DNA of 64,000 nucleotides from Martelella endophytica (GTDB lineage: Bacteria; Pseudomonadota; Alphaproteobacteria; Rhizobiales; Rhizobiaceae). Location: assembly GCF_000960975.1 (NCBI RefSeq), contig NZ_CP010803.1:4371818-4435817 (forward strand), in the 5' to 3' direction. The translations under genes and the position numbers were made by a program. The notes under the pieces were generated by a model. It was not told the origin of the DNA. It ran no database searches and was given only the letters and a program-made list of their open reading frames with translations. How positions within the stretch are numbered: position 1 is the stretch's first letter; every line of letters starts with the position of its first letter. Below, in pieces: positions 17,534-26,621 of this stretch.

Positions 17534-18928
17534 TCAGTTGCGCGCCTTCCACCAGGCAATCTGCTTCCGGACCTCATCCGGCGCCGTGCCGCCGAAACTC
17601 TTGCGGCTGGCGACGGAGGCCTCCACCGTCAGCACGTCGAAAATGCCTTCGGTGATCGCCGGATTGATGCCCTGAAGTTCTTCCAGCGAAAGTTCGGCAA
17701 GGTCGCAGCCCTTCTTTTCGGCAAGCGCCACGGCGGCACCCGTCGCATGATGGGCATCGCGGAAGGGCAGGCCCGCCTCGCGCACCAGCCAGTCGGCAAG
17801 GTCCGTCGCGGTGGAAAATCCGGAACCGGCGGCAGCCTTCATCGAGGCGACGTTGACGGTGAGGTCGCCGACCATGCCGGTCATCGCCGCGATCGCAAGC
17901 TCCAGGCTCTTCGCCGCATCGAAGACCTGTTCCTTGTCTTCCTGCATGTCCTTGGAATAGGCGAGCGGCAGGCCCTTCATCACCGTCAGAAGCGCTACCA
18001 GCGAGCCGTTGATGCGGCCGGTCTTGGCGCGCACCAGTTCCGCCGCATCCGGATTCTTCTTCTGCGGCATGATCGAGGAGCCGGTCGAAAAACTGTCGGA
18101 AAGCCGCACGAAATTGAACTGCGGCGTCGACCAAATGACGATTTCCTCGGCGAGCCGCGAAAGATGCGTCGCGCAGATTGAGGCAATCGACAGGAACTCC
18201 AGCGCGAAATCGCGGTCGGAGACCGTGTCGATGGAATTGCGCGTCGGCCCTCCGGAAAAGCCGAGCGCCTTCGCCGTCATGTGCCGGTCGATAGCAAAGC
18301 CGGTGCCCGCGAGCGCCGCGGCGCCGATCGGGCTTTCGTCCAGATGCTCGATAGCGTGGCGCACGCGGCTCCGGTCGCGGCCGAACATCTCGACATAGGC
18401 CATGCAGTGGTGGCCGAAGGTGACGGGCTGGGCGGTCTGGAGATGGGTGAAGCCAGGCATGACGGTATCGGCATGCTCTTCCGCGCGCGTCAGGAACACG
18501 CCGATCAGCCGGGTGAGTGCCGCCTCGGTGCGCTGTAATTCCTTCTTCACCCACAGGCGGAAGTCGAGCGCTACCTGATCGTTGCGCGAGCGGGCGGTAT
18601 GGAGCCTTCCGGCGGCCGGGCCGATCAATTCGCGCAGCCGGCTTTCGATATTCATGTGAATATCCTCAAGCTGGCGCGAGAAGGTGAATTCGCCCGCCTC
18701 GATCTCACGGCGAATTGTCTTCAGACCCTCGATAATTGAGACGACATCCTCTTTCGAAATGATGCCTTTTTCGGCAAGCATGGTGGCGTGCGCGATCGAG
18801 CCGTCGATATCCTCGTTATAGAGCGCCTTGTCGAAATCGATGGAGGCATTTATTTCCTCCATGATCGCATCGGGACCGGAGGCGAAACGGCCGCCCCACA
18901 TCTTGTTCGAGGTCTTGGTATCAGACAT
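17534..18928 (-). CDS. argH: Argininosuccinate lyase
   Basis: This enzyme splits argininosuccinate to arginine and fumarate, the final step of arginine synthesis. The 464-residue protein has the N-terminal signature [17 protein letters not shown], the [16 protein letters not shown] catalytic region and the fumarase/aspartase signature [12 protein letters not shown] near residue 280. Length is standard. It is divergent from tlpA with 23 bases between their starts, a pairing often seen in rhizobia. It heads the minus-strand run to lysA. Confidence 0.95.
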   Translation of the reverse strand: MSDTKTSNKMWGGRFASGPDAIMEEINASIDFDKALYNEDIDGSIAHATMLAEKGIISKEDVVSIIEGLKTIRREIEAGEFTFSRQLEDIHMNIESRLRELIGPAAGRLHTARSRNDQVALDFRLWVKKELQRTEAALTRLIGVFLTRAEEHADTVMPGFTHLQTAQPVTFGHHCMAYVEMFGRDRSRVRHAIEHLDESPIGAAALAGTGFAIDRHMTAKALGFSGGPTRNSIDTVSDRDFALEFLSIASICATHLSRLAEEIVIWSTPQFNFVRLSDSFSTGSSIMPQKKNPDAAELVRAKTGRINGSLVALLTVMKGLPLAYSKDMQEDKEQVFDAAKSLELAIAAMTGMVGDLTVNVASMKAAAGSGFSTATDLADWLVREAGLPFRDAHHATGAAVALAEKKGCDLAELSLEELQGINPAITEGIFDVLTVEASVASRKSFGGTAPDEVRKQIAWWKARN

Positions 18929-18951
18929 GAATAGCCTATCTGGAGAATGAC

Positions 18952-19614
18952 ATGACCGAGAAGCGCCGTAAAAGCCCCGTCTCCGCCAAACTGGTTCTGA
19001 TCGCGCTTGCCGCTGGCCTGATTGCCGGCGCCGTGGCGGTATACGTGAAAAACGCCGTTTCTGGCAATGGTGCGGGTGCGATCGCCGATGCCGGCCAATG
19101 CCAATCGGCTGTCGAGACCGCCGAAAAGCTCAAACCGCTCGCCGCCGGCGAGGTCGCCGCCTTTGTGCCCGCCGAAAAACCGCGCCCGATGCAGAACCTT
19201 TCCTTCCGCAATATCGACGGCGAGACGACGCTTGAAAGCCTCAAGGGCAAGACAGTGCTGATGAACCTGTGGGCGACATGGTGCATCCCCTGCCGCGAGG
19301 AAATGCCGGCGCTCGAAGCGCTTCAAGCCGAGATGGGCAGCGACAATTTCGAGGTCGTCGCCGTCAACATCGATACCGGCTCGGACGAAAAACCCGTCCG
19401 CTTCATGGACGACATCGGCATCACCAACCTCGCCTTCTACCGCGACGAAACGATGAATACGTTCAATACCCTGAAAAAGGACGGCCTCGTCTTCGGCCTG
19501 CCGGCGACGATGCTGATCGACGAAAACGGCTGTCTGCTGGGCTCGATGAACGGCCCGGCTGAATGGGCAAGCGAGGATGCGAAGGCGCTGGTGGGGGCGG
19601 CTGTCGGGGGGTGA
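18952..19614 (+). CDS. tlpA: Membrane-anchored TlpA-type thiol:disulfide oxidoreductase
   Basis: A 220-residue periplasmic thioredoxin-like protein held by one N-terminal helix (about 13-32). The redox motif is WCIPC (Cys111, Cys114) within [15 protein letters not shown], followed by a TlpA-like fold with the cis-proline segment [10 protein letters not shown]. An extra cysteine near residue 50 (GQCQSAVE) precedes the domain, as in Bradyrhizobium TlpA, which reduces ScoI and CoxB for copper insertion into cytochrome oxidase. A strong terminator follows. Confidence 0.9.
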   Translation: MTEKRRKSPVSAKLVLIALAAGLIAGAVAVYVKNAVSGNGAGAIADAGQCQSAVETAEKLKPLAAGEVAAFVPAEKPRPMQNLSFRNIDGETTLESLKGKTVLMNLWATWCIPCREEMPALEALQAEMGSDNFEVVAVNIDTGSDEKPVRFMDDIGITNLAFYRDETMNTFNTLKKDGLVFGLPATMLIDENGCLLGSMNGPAEWASEDAKALVGAAVGG

Positions 19615-19671
19615 CGGCGAGACTTCTTGCCTGTTCATCCGCGGGATCATTTCCCCTTCGCCGCCAACAGC

Positions 19672-19707
19672 TCGCCGGGGACAGCAAGCCCCGGCGATCA
19701 TTTTTTT
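19672..19707 (+). terminator. Terminator after tlpA
   Basis: Perfect stem TCGCCGGGG (19672-19680) / CCCCGGCGA (19689-19697) with an 8-base loop, followed after TC by a seven-T run (19701-19707) on the plus strand. It separates tlpA from the convergent oxidoreductase gene. Confidence 0.85.
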
Positions 19708-19721
19708 GAGAATAAGCGCCT

Positions 19722-20684
19722 TCAGAAAACGATCACGGCTCGGCCGCGCATGCCGCCGGCCATTGTCAGGCGCTGTGCCTCGGCGACACGCTCCGGCGAA
19801 AATTCGCCGTAGACACCGGGCGCGATGACACCCTTGTCCACCGCATCGGCCAGCTTCTCGAGCCATTCGGTGCGCTCGAATACGTCCGGCACCATAACCG
19901 GCTTGATCCGGATGCGGGCCTCGCTTTCGGGATCGGACCAGCCGCGGACGGGGATGTAGACGCCGCCGTCGCGGATCGCCGGGAAACTGCTTTCGCCCAG
20001 CAGGGCCGTATCGAGAAGGGCGTCGACGCCCTCAGGAAATTCCTTCAGAACGGCCCCGGCAAAATCGGAACCGCGCGGAACGACCACGTCAGCACCCAGG
20101 CCGGCGACCTTGTCCATTTCCTCGATTTTGGCATCCGCAATCACCCTGAGCCCCTGTTCCTTGGCAAAGGCGATTGCAAAGCCGGCCATATACCCGGCGC
20201 CTCCGCTGACCGCGAAGACCTGGCCAGGCTTCAACCCGGCAATTTCCAACGCGTAAAGAGCGGTCAGTCCGTTCATCGGAAGGGTGGAAGCCTCGACAAG
20301 GCTCGCCGTTTTCGGCCTGGCAACCACGGAAGCGGCCGGGACGACGACGTAAGATGCCTGGCCACCGCCATCCTCGCGAACGGGCAGCACCGCCGCCATG
20401 ACCTCGTCACCGACAGCCAGCCGGGTAACATCAGGTCCCACCGATTCCACGGTACCCGCCAAATCCATACCCGGCGTCACGGGCCTGAAAGGTGCCGGGC
20501 CGCCGGTCTTGCGCAAAAGCACATCGGTGGGGCTGACCGCGGCGGCTGCGACCTTGACGCGCACTTCGCCTGATTTCGGCGCGCGCACCACGCGCTCCGC
20601 GATCGAGATGACCTCCTCGCCACCGGGGCCCGTATAGGTAACGGCCCTGGCGCGTATCGTCGCGTTTTCGGAAGAAGAGCTCAT
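19722..20684 (-). CDS. Zinc-independent MDR-type alcohol dehydrogenase / quinone oxidoreductase
   Basis: A 320-residue medium-chain dehydrogenase/reductase of the NADPH:quinone oxidoreductase group. The N-terminal GroES-like domain (AAVSPTDVLLRKTGG, PGMDLAGTVESVG) lacks the catalytic and structural zinc cysteines, and the cofactor-binding region reads VFAVSGGAGYMAGFAIA, which fits NADP(H). The substrate is unknown; quinones or electrophilic enones are typical. It is convergent with tlpA, and lies downstream of the alpha/beta hydrolase gene on the same strand, 266 bases away. Confidence 0.82.
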   Translation of the reverse strand: MSSSSENATIRARAVTYTGPGGEEVISIAERVVRAPKSGEVRVKVAAAAVSPTDVLLRKTGGPAPFRPVTPGMDLAGTVESVGPDVTRLAVGDEVMAAVLPVREDGGGQASYVVVPAASVVARPKTASLVEASTLPMNGLTALYALEIAGLKPGQVFAVSGGAGYMAGFAIAFAKEQGLRVIADAKIEEMDKVAGLGADVVVPRGSDFAGAVLKEFPEGVDALLDTALLGESSFPAIRDGGVYIPVRGWSDPESEARIRIKPVMVPDVFERTEWLEKLADAVDKGVIAPGVYGEFSPERVAEAQRLTMAGGMRGRAVIVF

Positions 20685-20887
20685 GTTTCGTCTCCATGAA
20701 TGTTGGATCTAGCGTTGGTTACAGCCTCACAGACGACCTGAAAAATGGAGCTTGCGGGACCATTGCGACGCGCCCGCTGAAATCTGGACAGCCCAATACG
20801 CCGCGATGACAGCCGCGCTCGAAATGAATTGTATTCCGCAGGCTGCGCATGAATTCGCTGTTTGGCAATGCGCGCACCGACGACGTG

Positions 20888-20914
20888 AAGGCCACCGCGA
20901 TCTGCGGTGGCCTT
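20888..20914 (-). terminator. Inverted repeat after the alpha/beta hydrolase gene
   Basis: Perfect 11-bp stem AAGGCCACCGC (20888-20898) / GCGGTGGCCTT (20904-20914) with loop GATCT, 37 bases past the hydrolase stop. No U tract follows on either strand, so termination is likely but not certain. Confidence 0.5.
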
Positions 20915-20950
20915 GTCTTGGGTGATTGCGGCAAAGCCGGGATCGCCCCG

Positions 20951-22060
20951 TCAGGCGAGGTGTTCGTCAAAGAAGGCCTGCAGCTTGTCGAAGGGGATGA
21001 TGTCGGTCTGGTCGTAGAGGTCGACATGATCGGCCCCTTCGATGATCATCAGCTCCTTCGGCTCCGCTGCCGCGGCATAGGCGTCCTCGCTGAAATAACG
21101 CGAATGCGCCTCGGAGCCCGCGATCACCAGCATCGGGCGCGGCGAGATCTCATCGACATAGGTCAACAGCGGCATGTTCATGAACGACAGCGGATTGGTC
21201 ACGGTCCAGCCGGCGTTCGAATTCACAGACCGCTTGTGATAGCCGCGATCCGTCTTGTAGTAGCCGTAATACATCCGGGTGACCGGATCTTCGATCCCGT
21301 CGAGGCTATCGGGCAGCCCACCGGCCAATGCCGGCTCGCCGCTTTCGGCGTCTTCCCAGCGCTGATAGCTCATCTGCTGCAGACCTGCGGCGCGTTGATC
21401 GTCGGTCAGGGCATCGTAATAGCCCTTCGCCATCACGCGTGACATGTCGTACATGCTGGTGGTGGCAACAGCCTTGACGCGCTTGTCGGCCGCAACAGCG
21501 TTCAGCGCCATGCCGCCGAAGCCGCAAATGCCGATGATGCCGATGCGTTCGCGGTCGACATTGTCATGCAGGCCGAGGAAATCGATCGCCGCCATGAAAT
21601 CTTCGGTGTTGATGTCCGGAGAGGCGACGCTGCGCGGTTCGCCGCCGCTTTCACCCACATAGGACGGGTCGAAGGCAAGCGTGATGAAACCGCGTTCGGC
21701 CATGGTCTGGGCGTAAAGTCCGGCGGCCTGTTCCTTGACCGCACCGAACGGGCCGGCAACGGCGATGGCCGGAAGCGAGCCGTCGGCTGTATCCTTCGGC
21801 GTGTAGAGGTCACCGACGAGCGTGATACCGTAGCGGTTGGTGAAGGTTACCTTCTTGTGGTCGACATTGTCGCTCTTGGGAAAGGTCTTGTCCCATTCGC
21901 TGGTTATGTCCATCGTCTGGGCCGATGCAGGGGCAGCGGCAAAGGACGCTGCGCCGACAGCAACGGCGCCGACACCGGCGACCTTCAGCAGGTTACGACG
22001 GCCGGTATTGGTAGTGCCGTCGCGCTCGACGGCATTCGTGGCTTTGGTTTGCACTGGCAA
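20951..22060 (-). CDS. Tat-exported alpha/beta hydrolase with cysteine nucleophile
   Basis: A 369-residue protein with a twin-arginine signal: RRNLLK at residues 21-26, a hydrophobic stretch and a probable cleavage site after ASA near residue 47. The mature part resembles dienelactone-hydrolase/YcjY-like alpha/beta hydrolases. The nucleophile elbow is GICGFGG, which puts Cys179 where most hydrolases have Ser; the catalytic His is probably in EGADHVDLYD near the C-terminus. It should act in the periplasm on an unknown ester or lactone. The start is a TTG (22060) with AGGAGACC upstream; a GTG two codons later is an alternative. Confidence 0.8.
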   Translation of the reverse strand: MPVQTKATNAVERDGTTNTGRRNLLKVAGVGAVAVGAASFAAAPASAQTMDITSEWDKTFPKSDNVDHKKVTFTNRYGITLVGDLYTPKDTADGSLPAIAVAGPFGAVKEQAAGLYAQTMAERGFITLAFDPSYVGESGGEPRSVASPDINTEDFMAAIDFLGLHDNVDRERIGIIGICGFGGMALNAVAADKRVKAVATTSMYDMSRVMAKGYYDALTDDQRAAGLQQMSYQRWEDAESGEPALAGGLPDSLDGIEDPVTRMYYGYYKTDRGYHKRSVNSNAGWTVTNPLSFMNMPLLTYVDEISPRPMLVIAGSEAHSRYFSEDAYAAAAEPKELMIIEGADHVDLYDQTDIIPFDKLQAFFDEHLA

Positions 22061-22230
22061 AGCAGGTCTCCTGAATGATTCTGGTCACACCAGGTAGATG
22101 GAGACGATCACTGCCAGAAACTATCACCTTTCCCGCGATGACAAAGATGAAGGAAACTCATAAATCTCGCACGCCTGCCCGATCGGGCATATGAACAGCA
22201 CGCGCTGCCACCAGCTTTTCGGCGGGGAGA

Positions 22231-22656
22231 TCACCCAATCCGTGCGCCCTTTTCGTCAAGCACCGGCTCGCCGTCTTCCTTGGTAAAAGCCCCCTTGAAG
22301 GCATCGGCCGGCAGAATGTCGAGGACGACTTCGGAGGGGCGCGACAGGCGGGTGCCGAGTGGAGTGACCACGAACGGCCGGTTGATCAGGATCGGATGCT
22401 CCAGCATCGCATCGAGAAGCTGATCGTCGCCAAGCGCCTCGTCATCGAGGCCAAGTTCGGCATAGGGCGTGCCCTTCTTCCGGATCGCCTCGCGCACGGT
22501 TAGTCCGGCATCGGCGATCATCCTGACGAGCGTTTCACGCGTCGGCGGGGCCTTCAGGTATTCGATGACATTCGGCTCGATGCCGGCATGGCGGATCAGT
22601 GCCAGCGTGTTGCGCGAGGTGCCGCAGGCGGGGTTGTGATAGATGGTGACGTCCAT
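22231..22656 (-). CDS. arsC: Glutaredoxin-type arsenate reductase
   Basis: Reduces arsenate to arsenite, using glutathione and glutaredoxin. The 141-residue protein has the catalytic cysteine in HNPACGTSR (Cys11) and the arginine-containing segment FVVTPLGTRLSRP needed for oxyanion binding, all typical of the E. coli R773-type ArsC. It starts 3 bases after the acr3 stop and is the last gene of the arsR-acr3-arsC operon. Confidence 0.93.
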   Translation of the reverse strand: MDVTIYHNPACGTSRNTLALIRHAGIEPNVIEYLKAPPTRETLVRMIADAGLTVREAIRKKGTPYAELGLDDEALGDDQLLDAMLEHPILINRPFVVTPLGTRLSRPSEVVLDILPADAFKGAFTKEDGEPVLDEKGARIG

Positions 22657-22659
22657 GGT

Positions 22660-23724
22660 TCAGGCCTTTTCGCTTGCGGTTTCGGAGACACGACGCACCG
22701 CCGCGCCGCGCTCGTACCAGCCCTTCGAGCGGTTCACGATGGCGACGACGGAAAGCATGACCGGCACTTCGATGAGCACGCCGACGACCGTGGCAAGGGC
22801 CGCCCCCGAATTGAAGCCGAACAGGCTGATGGCGGCGGCCACCGCCAGTTCGAAGAAGTTCGACGCGCCGATCAGCGCCGAGGGTCCGGCAACGCAATGC
22901 GCCTCGCCGGTCGCCCGGTTCAGCAGATAGGCAAGACCGGAATTGAAATAGACCTGGATCAGGATCGGCACCGCCAGAAGCGCGATCACCGCCGGCTGGG
23001 CGATGATCTGCTCGCCCTGAAAGCCGAACAGCAGCACAAGTGTGGCCAGAAGCGCTACCAGCGACACCGGCTGAATGCGGGCAAGAAGCGCCTGAAGCCG
23101 CGACGTGTCGTCACCGGAAATCAGCGCCTTGCGGATCACCTGCGCGATGATCACGGGGATGACGATATAGAGCACGACGGAGAGCACCAGCGTGTTCCAC
23201 GGCACGGTGATCGCCGAAAGGCCGAGCAGCAGCGCCACGACCGGCGCGAAAGCGACCACCATGATCGCATCGTTCAGCGCCACCTGCGACAGGGTGAAAT
23301 GCGGCTCGCCCCTGGTCAGGTTCGACCAGACGAATACCATCGCCGTGCAGGGGGCCGCCGCCAGAATGATGAGGCCGGCAATATAGGAGCTGATCTGGTC
23401 CGCCGGCAGAAGCGGGCGGAACAGATACCCGATGAAAAGCCAACCGAGCAGCGCCATCGAAAACGGCTTCACCGCCCAGTTGACGAACAGCGTGACGCCG
23501 ATGCCGCGCCAGTGGCGGCCGACCTCGGAGAGCGCCGAGAAGTCGATCTTCAGCAGCATAGGGATGATCATCAGCCAGATCAGCACCGCGACCGGCAGAT
23601 TGACATTGGCGACTTCCAGCGCGCCGACGGCGTGAAAGGCGCCGGGTATCGTATGGCCGAGCGCCACGCCGGCGACGATGCAGAGCGCGACCCAGAGGGT
23701 CAGGTAGCGTTCGAACAGCGACAT
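22660..23724 (-). CDS. acr3: ACR3-family arsenite efflux permease
   Basis: A 354-residue inner-membrane exporter with ten predicted helices that extrudes arsenite (and often antimonite). The essential cysteine lies in APCTAMVFVW (Cys126). The sequence is clearly ACR3-type and not the unrelated 12-helix ArsB. Its start lies 25 bases inside the end of arsR, so the three ars genes are translationally coupled. Together with arsC it gives arsenate and arsenite resistance. Confidence 0.93.
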   Translation of the reverse strand: MSLFERYLTLWVALCIVAGVALGHTIPGAFHAVGALEVANVNLPVAVLIWLMIIPMLLKIDFSALSEVGRHWRGIGVTLFVNWAVKPFSMALLGWLFIGYLFRPLLPADQISSYIAGLIILAAAPCTAMVFVWSNLTRGEPHFTLSQVALNDAIMVVAFAPVVALLLGLSAITVPWNTLVLSVVLYIVIPVIIAQVIRKALISGDDTSRLQALLARIQPVSLVALLATLVLLFGFQGEQIIAQPAVIALLAVPILIQVYFNSGLAYLLNRATGEAHCVAGPSALIGASNFFELAVAAAISLFGFNSGAALATVVGVLIEVPVMLSVVAIVNRSKGWYERGAAVRRVSETASEKA

Positions 23725-24077
23725 TCATCATTCTCCTGGGCCGGCTGACATCCGGCGGTAAGCGCATCAATCAGCGGCGCGCAGAGCCCGGCATTGCCGC
23801 CGCAGCAATCCTCGAGCAGATACATGACAAGGCGACGAAAGCCTTCGAGATCGGCCCGATAGAGGATTGACCGCCCCTGCCGTTCTGAGGTCAGCAGGCC
23901 GGCATTGCTCATGATCGAGAGATGCGCCGACATCGTGTTTTGCGGCACGCCGAGCGCCCGTGCCAGCTCCCCGGCCGCCACCGGCTCCGGCTCGCGCGAA
24001 ATCAGCAACCGGAAACACTGAAGGCGCGTCGGCTGCGCAAGGGCGCCGAGCGCCGCGATGGTCAAAGAATCATCCAT
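23700..24077 (-). CDS. arsR: ArsR-family metalloregulatory repressor
   Basis: A 125-residue winged-helix repressor. The recognition region is GELARALGVPQNTMSAHLSIMSNAGLL (about residues 36-62). Cysteines 91, 92 and 99 (CCGGNAGLC) near the C-terminus form a plausible As(III) site like that of AfArsR/CgArsR types, in contrast to the helix-located CVC site of R773 ArsR. It heads the ars operon, and an inverted repeat overlapping its start codon is the probable autoregulatory operator. Confidence 0.92.
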   Translation of the reverse strand: MDDSLTIAALGALAQPTRLQCFRLLISREPEPVAAGELARALGVPQNTMSAHLSIMSNAGLLTSERQGRSILYRADLEGFRRLVMYLLEDCCGGNAGLCAPLIDALTAGCQPAQENDECRCSNAT

Positions 24078-24095
24078 ATATCTAGAATAATGGAT
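24072..24095 (-). promoter_or_regulatory. Probable ArsR operator
   Basis: Imperfect 24-bp palindrome with arms ATCCAT (24072-24077) and ATGGAT (24090-24095) around an AT-rich centre; 9 of 12 pairs match. It overlaps the arsR start codon, so binding would block the operon. Inferred from position and symmetry. Confidence 0.5.
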
Positions 24096-24262
24096 ATTTA
24101 TTTCACGTCAATCCATCTTTCCATTGTGCCGCAACGGAGGTCCTGCCTGATCCCCTCTTCGCGACATTTTCCCACCTTCGCTGGCGGACAAAACATCAAC
24201 ACACAGTCATTCTGCGCAAATTTTAGGCAGCAAATGTTTCCGCACAAATTTCGATCTTTTGA

Positions 24263-24291
24263 TTGACGTATTGCGATTTTGATTCTTATAT
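24263..24291 (+). promoter_or_regulatory. Housekeeping-type promoter of the amino-acid ABC operon
   Basis: TTGACG (24263-24268) and TTATAT (24286-24291) are 17 bases apart, a good sigma-70 match, 62 bases before the first gene. The 275-base interval between arsR and this operon is notably A+T-rich. Confidence 0.6.
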
Positions 24292-24352
24292 CTCGTGGCA
24301 TCTCAAAAATATCCTTTGAGAAATATCACATTAAATCAAACGGGGAACATAT

Positions 24353-25180
24353 ATGCGTAAATCAATCATTGCACTCTCCAGCCTGCTTGCAATTTCAAGT
24401 TTTGTCGCGCCGAGCGTTCAGGCTCAGGACTACAGCGGATCGGTCGCCGCCATTAAGTCCGCCGGCACGCTCAGGAACTGTATCGACCCTTCATATCAGC
24501 CTGAAATCTACCTTAAGGACGGCAAGCCCGCAGGCCTTGCCGCCGACCTTGCAGAGGCGATGGCCGCATCTCTCGGTGTCTCGGTAACCTATATCCAGTC
24601 CGATTTTCCGGGCCTGATTGCGGGCCTGCAGGCTGACAAGTGCGACATCGCGCTTTCCGGCGTCACCGCCCGCGCCAAGCGCGCCGAATCCGCAACCTTC
24701 GCCAAGACCTATCTCCTGCTGGTGCTCGGCCTTGCCGTTCGTGACGACGAGACCCGCTCGACCCTGGAAGAGTTCAACACCGCCGAGACCAAGATCTGCG
24801 TCGTTGAAGGCACCTCGTTCGAGGCCGCCATGCGGCTCTCCTTCCCCGAAGCCGAGACCGTTGCGCTTCAGGACGTGAACTCCTGCTTCCTGCAGCTCGC
24901 CACCGGCAAGGTTGACGGCTACATCGTCGACAATTCGACCGGCGCGACCTACAGCTCCCGCCATCCCGACCAGATCAAGATGGAGTTCATCGAAAACGGC
25001 GGCCTGCAGTCCGTGCCGAGCGCGATCGCCGTGCGTTACGGCGACACCGAGTTCCGCGACTGGGTCAACGTCTTCCTCGCCGAATTCATCGATGCCGGTT
25101 CCTACACGGAGCTTTACGAGAAGAACTACGGCTCCATGCCCGACATCCAGCAGCTGAAGATCGCGCGCGGCGCGTTCTGA
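24353..25180 (+). CDS. Polar amino-acid ABC transporter substrate-binding protein
   Basis: A 275-residue periplasmic protein of SBP family 3. Residues 1-24 form a classical signal peptide (cleavage likely after VQA). The mature part starts with the typical IKSAGTLRNCIDPSYQP segment, and later shows the LAADLAEAMAASLGV and GTSFEAAMR elements of amino-acid binders. Cys pairs at the start of the mature domain and near DKCDIALSG may form a disulfide. It is the first gene of an operon with an ATPase, a single permease and a ridA-like gene. The ligand is unknown. Confidence 0.9.
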   Translation: MRKSIIALSSLLAISSFVAPSVQAQDYSGSVAAIKSAGTLRNCIDPSYQPEIYLKDGKPAGLAADLAEAMAASLGVSVTYIQSDFPGLIAGLQADKCDIALSGVTARAKRAESATFAKTYLLLVLGLAVRDDETRSTLEEFNTAETKICVVEGTSFEAAMRLSFPEAETVALQDVNSCFLQLATGKVDGYIVDNSTGATYSSRHPDQIKMEFIENGGLQSVPSAIAVRYGDTEFRDWVNVFLAEFIDAGSYTELYEKNYGSMPDIQQLKIARGAF

Positions 25181-25968
25181 TGATGTCGAAGGTCCACAAG
25201 CACATTGGTGAGGGCGCTGGCGCGCCCTTCCTCTCTGTCAGGAATCTGTCCAAGAGTTTCGGCATCGTCAAAGTGCTGAACGATGTCTCGCTTGATGTGC
25301 ACAAAGGCGAGGTCGTCGTGCTTCTCGGCCGCAGCGGTTCCGGCAAGAGCACCGTTCTCCGCTGCATCGCAGGCCTTGAACCGATTGATGGCGGTGACAT
25401 TACACTGCAGGGCATGACCGCCCGAAAGCCATCCGATCTCCACGGACGTGTCGGGTTCGTTTTCCAGCAATTCAACCTGTTTCCACATCTGACCGCCCTT
25501 GAGAACGTCGCCCTGGGCCTGAAGTGGGTGAAGAAGATGGAGAGGTCCGCCGCACGGAAACTTGCGGAGGCCGCGCTTGGCGATGTCGGGCTTGGCGAAC
25601 ACCTCAACAAGAAGCCGGCGAACCTTTCCGGCGGGCAGCAACAGCGTGTTGCCATTGCCCGCTCCGTGGTGATGGAACCCCAGGTAATGCTCTTCGACGA
25701 GGCGACATCCGCCCTCGACAGGGAACTGGTCGCCGAAGTTCTGGTGGCCATTCGCCGGCTCGCCGAACAAGGGATGACGATGCTTCTGGTCACCCACGAG
25801 CTGCACTTCGCCGAAAAGGTCGCCGACCGGATCATCTTCATGCACCAGGGAGAAATCGTCGAGAACGGCCCCACAGATCAGGTTCTGTCCAATCCCGCCA
25901 ATCCCAACTTCCGGAAGTTTCTGGGAGCCCTCAAGGCGCCCGAAGAAATCGATGAGGACGAGTCATGA
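25180..25968 (+). CDS. Polar amino-acid ABC transporter ATPase
   Basis: A 262-residue nucleotide-binding protein with Walker A GRSGSGKS (50-57), Q-loop FQQFNLFPH (95-103), signature LSGGQQQR (149-156) and Walker B VMLFDEA (169-175). The usual DEPTSALDPEL reads DEATSALDREL here, a mild deviation with catalytic Asp and Glu intact. Its ATG overlaps the stop of the binding-protein gene and its end overlaps the permease start, so the three transporter genes are coupled. Confidence 0.93.
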   Translation: MMSKVHKHIGEGAGAPFLSVRNLSKSFGIVKVLNDVSLDVHKGEVVVLLGRSGSGKSTVLRCIAGLEPIDGGDITLQGMTARKPSDLHGRVGFVFQQFNLFPHLTALENVALGLKWVKKMERSAARKLAEAALGDVGLGEHLNKKPANLSGGQQQRVAIARSVVMEPQVMLFDEATSALDRELVAEVLVAIRRLAEQGMTMLLVTHELHFAEKVADRIIFMHQGEIVENGPTDQVLSNPANPNFRKFLGALKAPEEIDEDES

Positions 25969-26621
25969 ACTATAATTTTGACTGGTCCGCCGTCACCAGC
26001 AACGCCACCCTGATCCTTGCCGCACTCGGCATGACCTTCAAGGTTTCGATCGTTGCCGAGATTCTGGCTTTGATCCTTGGGCTGATCGTGGCCCTGGCAC
26101 GCGTGCAGCCGCTTTCGCTGTTTCGCGCACCGGCGATCGCGTTCATCGAGCTGTTCCGGTCCGTGCCGCTGCTTGTGCTGCTGATCTGGATCTACTACGG
26201 CCTGCCGATCGTCGCCAATCTCGATATCTCGCCCTTTACCGCCGGCGTCGTCGGCCTGGGCCTGCTTTACGGTGCCAACATCGCCGAGGTCTTTCGTTCC
26301 GGCCTGCAGGCGGTCGCGAAGGGGCAACGCGAAGCCGCCATGACGTTGGGCTTCAGCAGATCGAAGACCGCAATCCTGATAACCATTCCGCAAGCGACCC
26401 GCATCGTCGCCCCTGCCCTGGCGAACACTTACGTCAGTATGATGAAGGACGCCACGCTCGTCTCGGTGGTGGGGCTGGTCGAAGTCATGCGCATGGCACA
26501 GACCGTCGTGGCGGAAACCTTTCGCCCGTTCGAAGTCTACACATTCGTCGCACTCATCTACCTCGTTCTGACGATCGCACTCGGTCGCGTCGTCGACTAT
26601 CTGGAGTACCGCAACACATGA
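25965..26621 (+). CDS. Polar amino-acid ABC transporter permease
   Basis: A 218-residue inner-membrane subunit of the HisM/GlnP type with about five helices. The cytoplasmic EAA loop that contacts the ATPase reads GQREAAMTLGFSRSKT. Only one permease gene is present, so the transporter probably uses a homodimer. The gene overlaps both neighbours by 4 bases. Confidence 0.92.
   Translation: MNYNFDWSAVTSNATLILAALGMTFKVSIVAEILALILGLIVALARVQPLSLFRAPAIAFIELFRSVPLLVLLIWIYYGLPIVANLDISPFTAGVVGLGLLYGANIAEVFRSGLQAVAKGQREAAMTLGFSRSKTAILITIPQATRIVAPALANTYVSMMKDATLVSVVGLVEVMRMAQTVVAETFRPFEVYTFVALIYLVLTIALGRVVDYLEYRNT

Noticed and set aside
25180..25968. DEATSALDREL in the ABC ATPase as a sign of an inactive enzyme
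   Set aside because: The Walker B Asp, the catalytic Glu and all other motifs are intact; Ala in place of Pro here is found in other working ABC ATPases.
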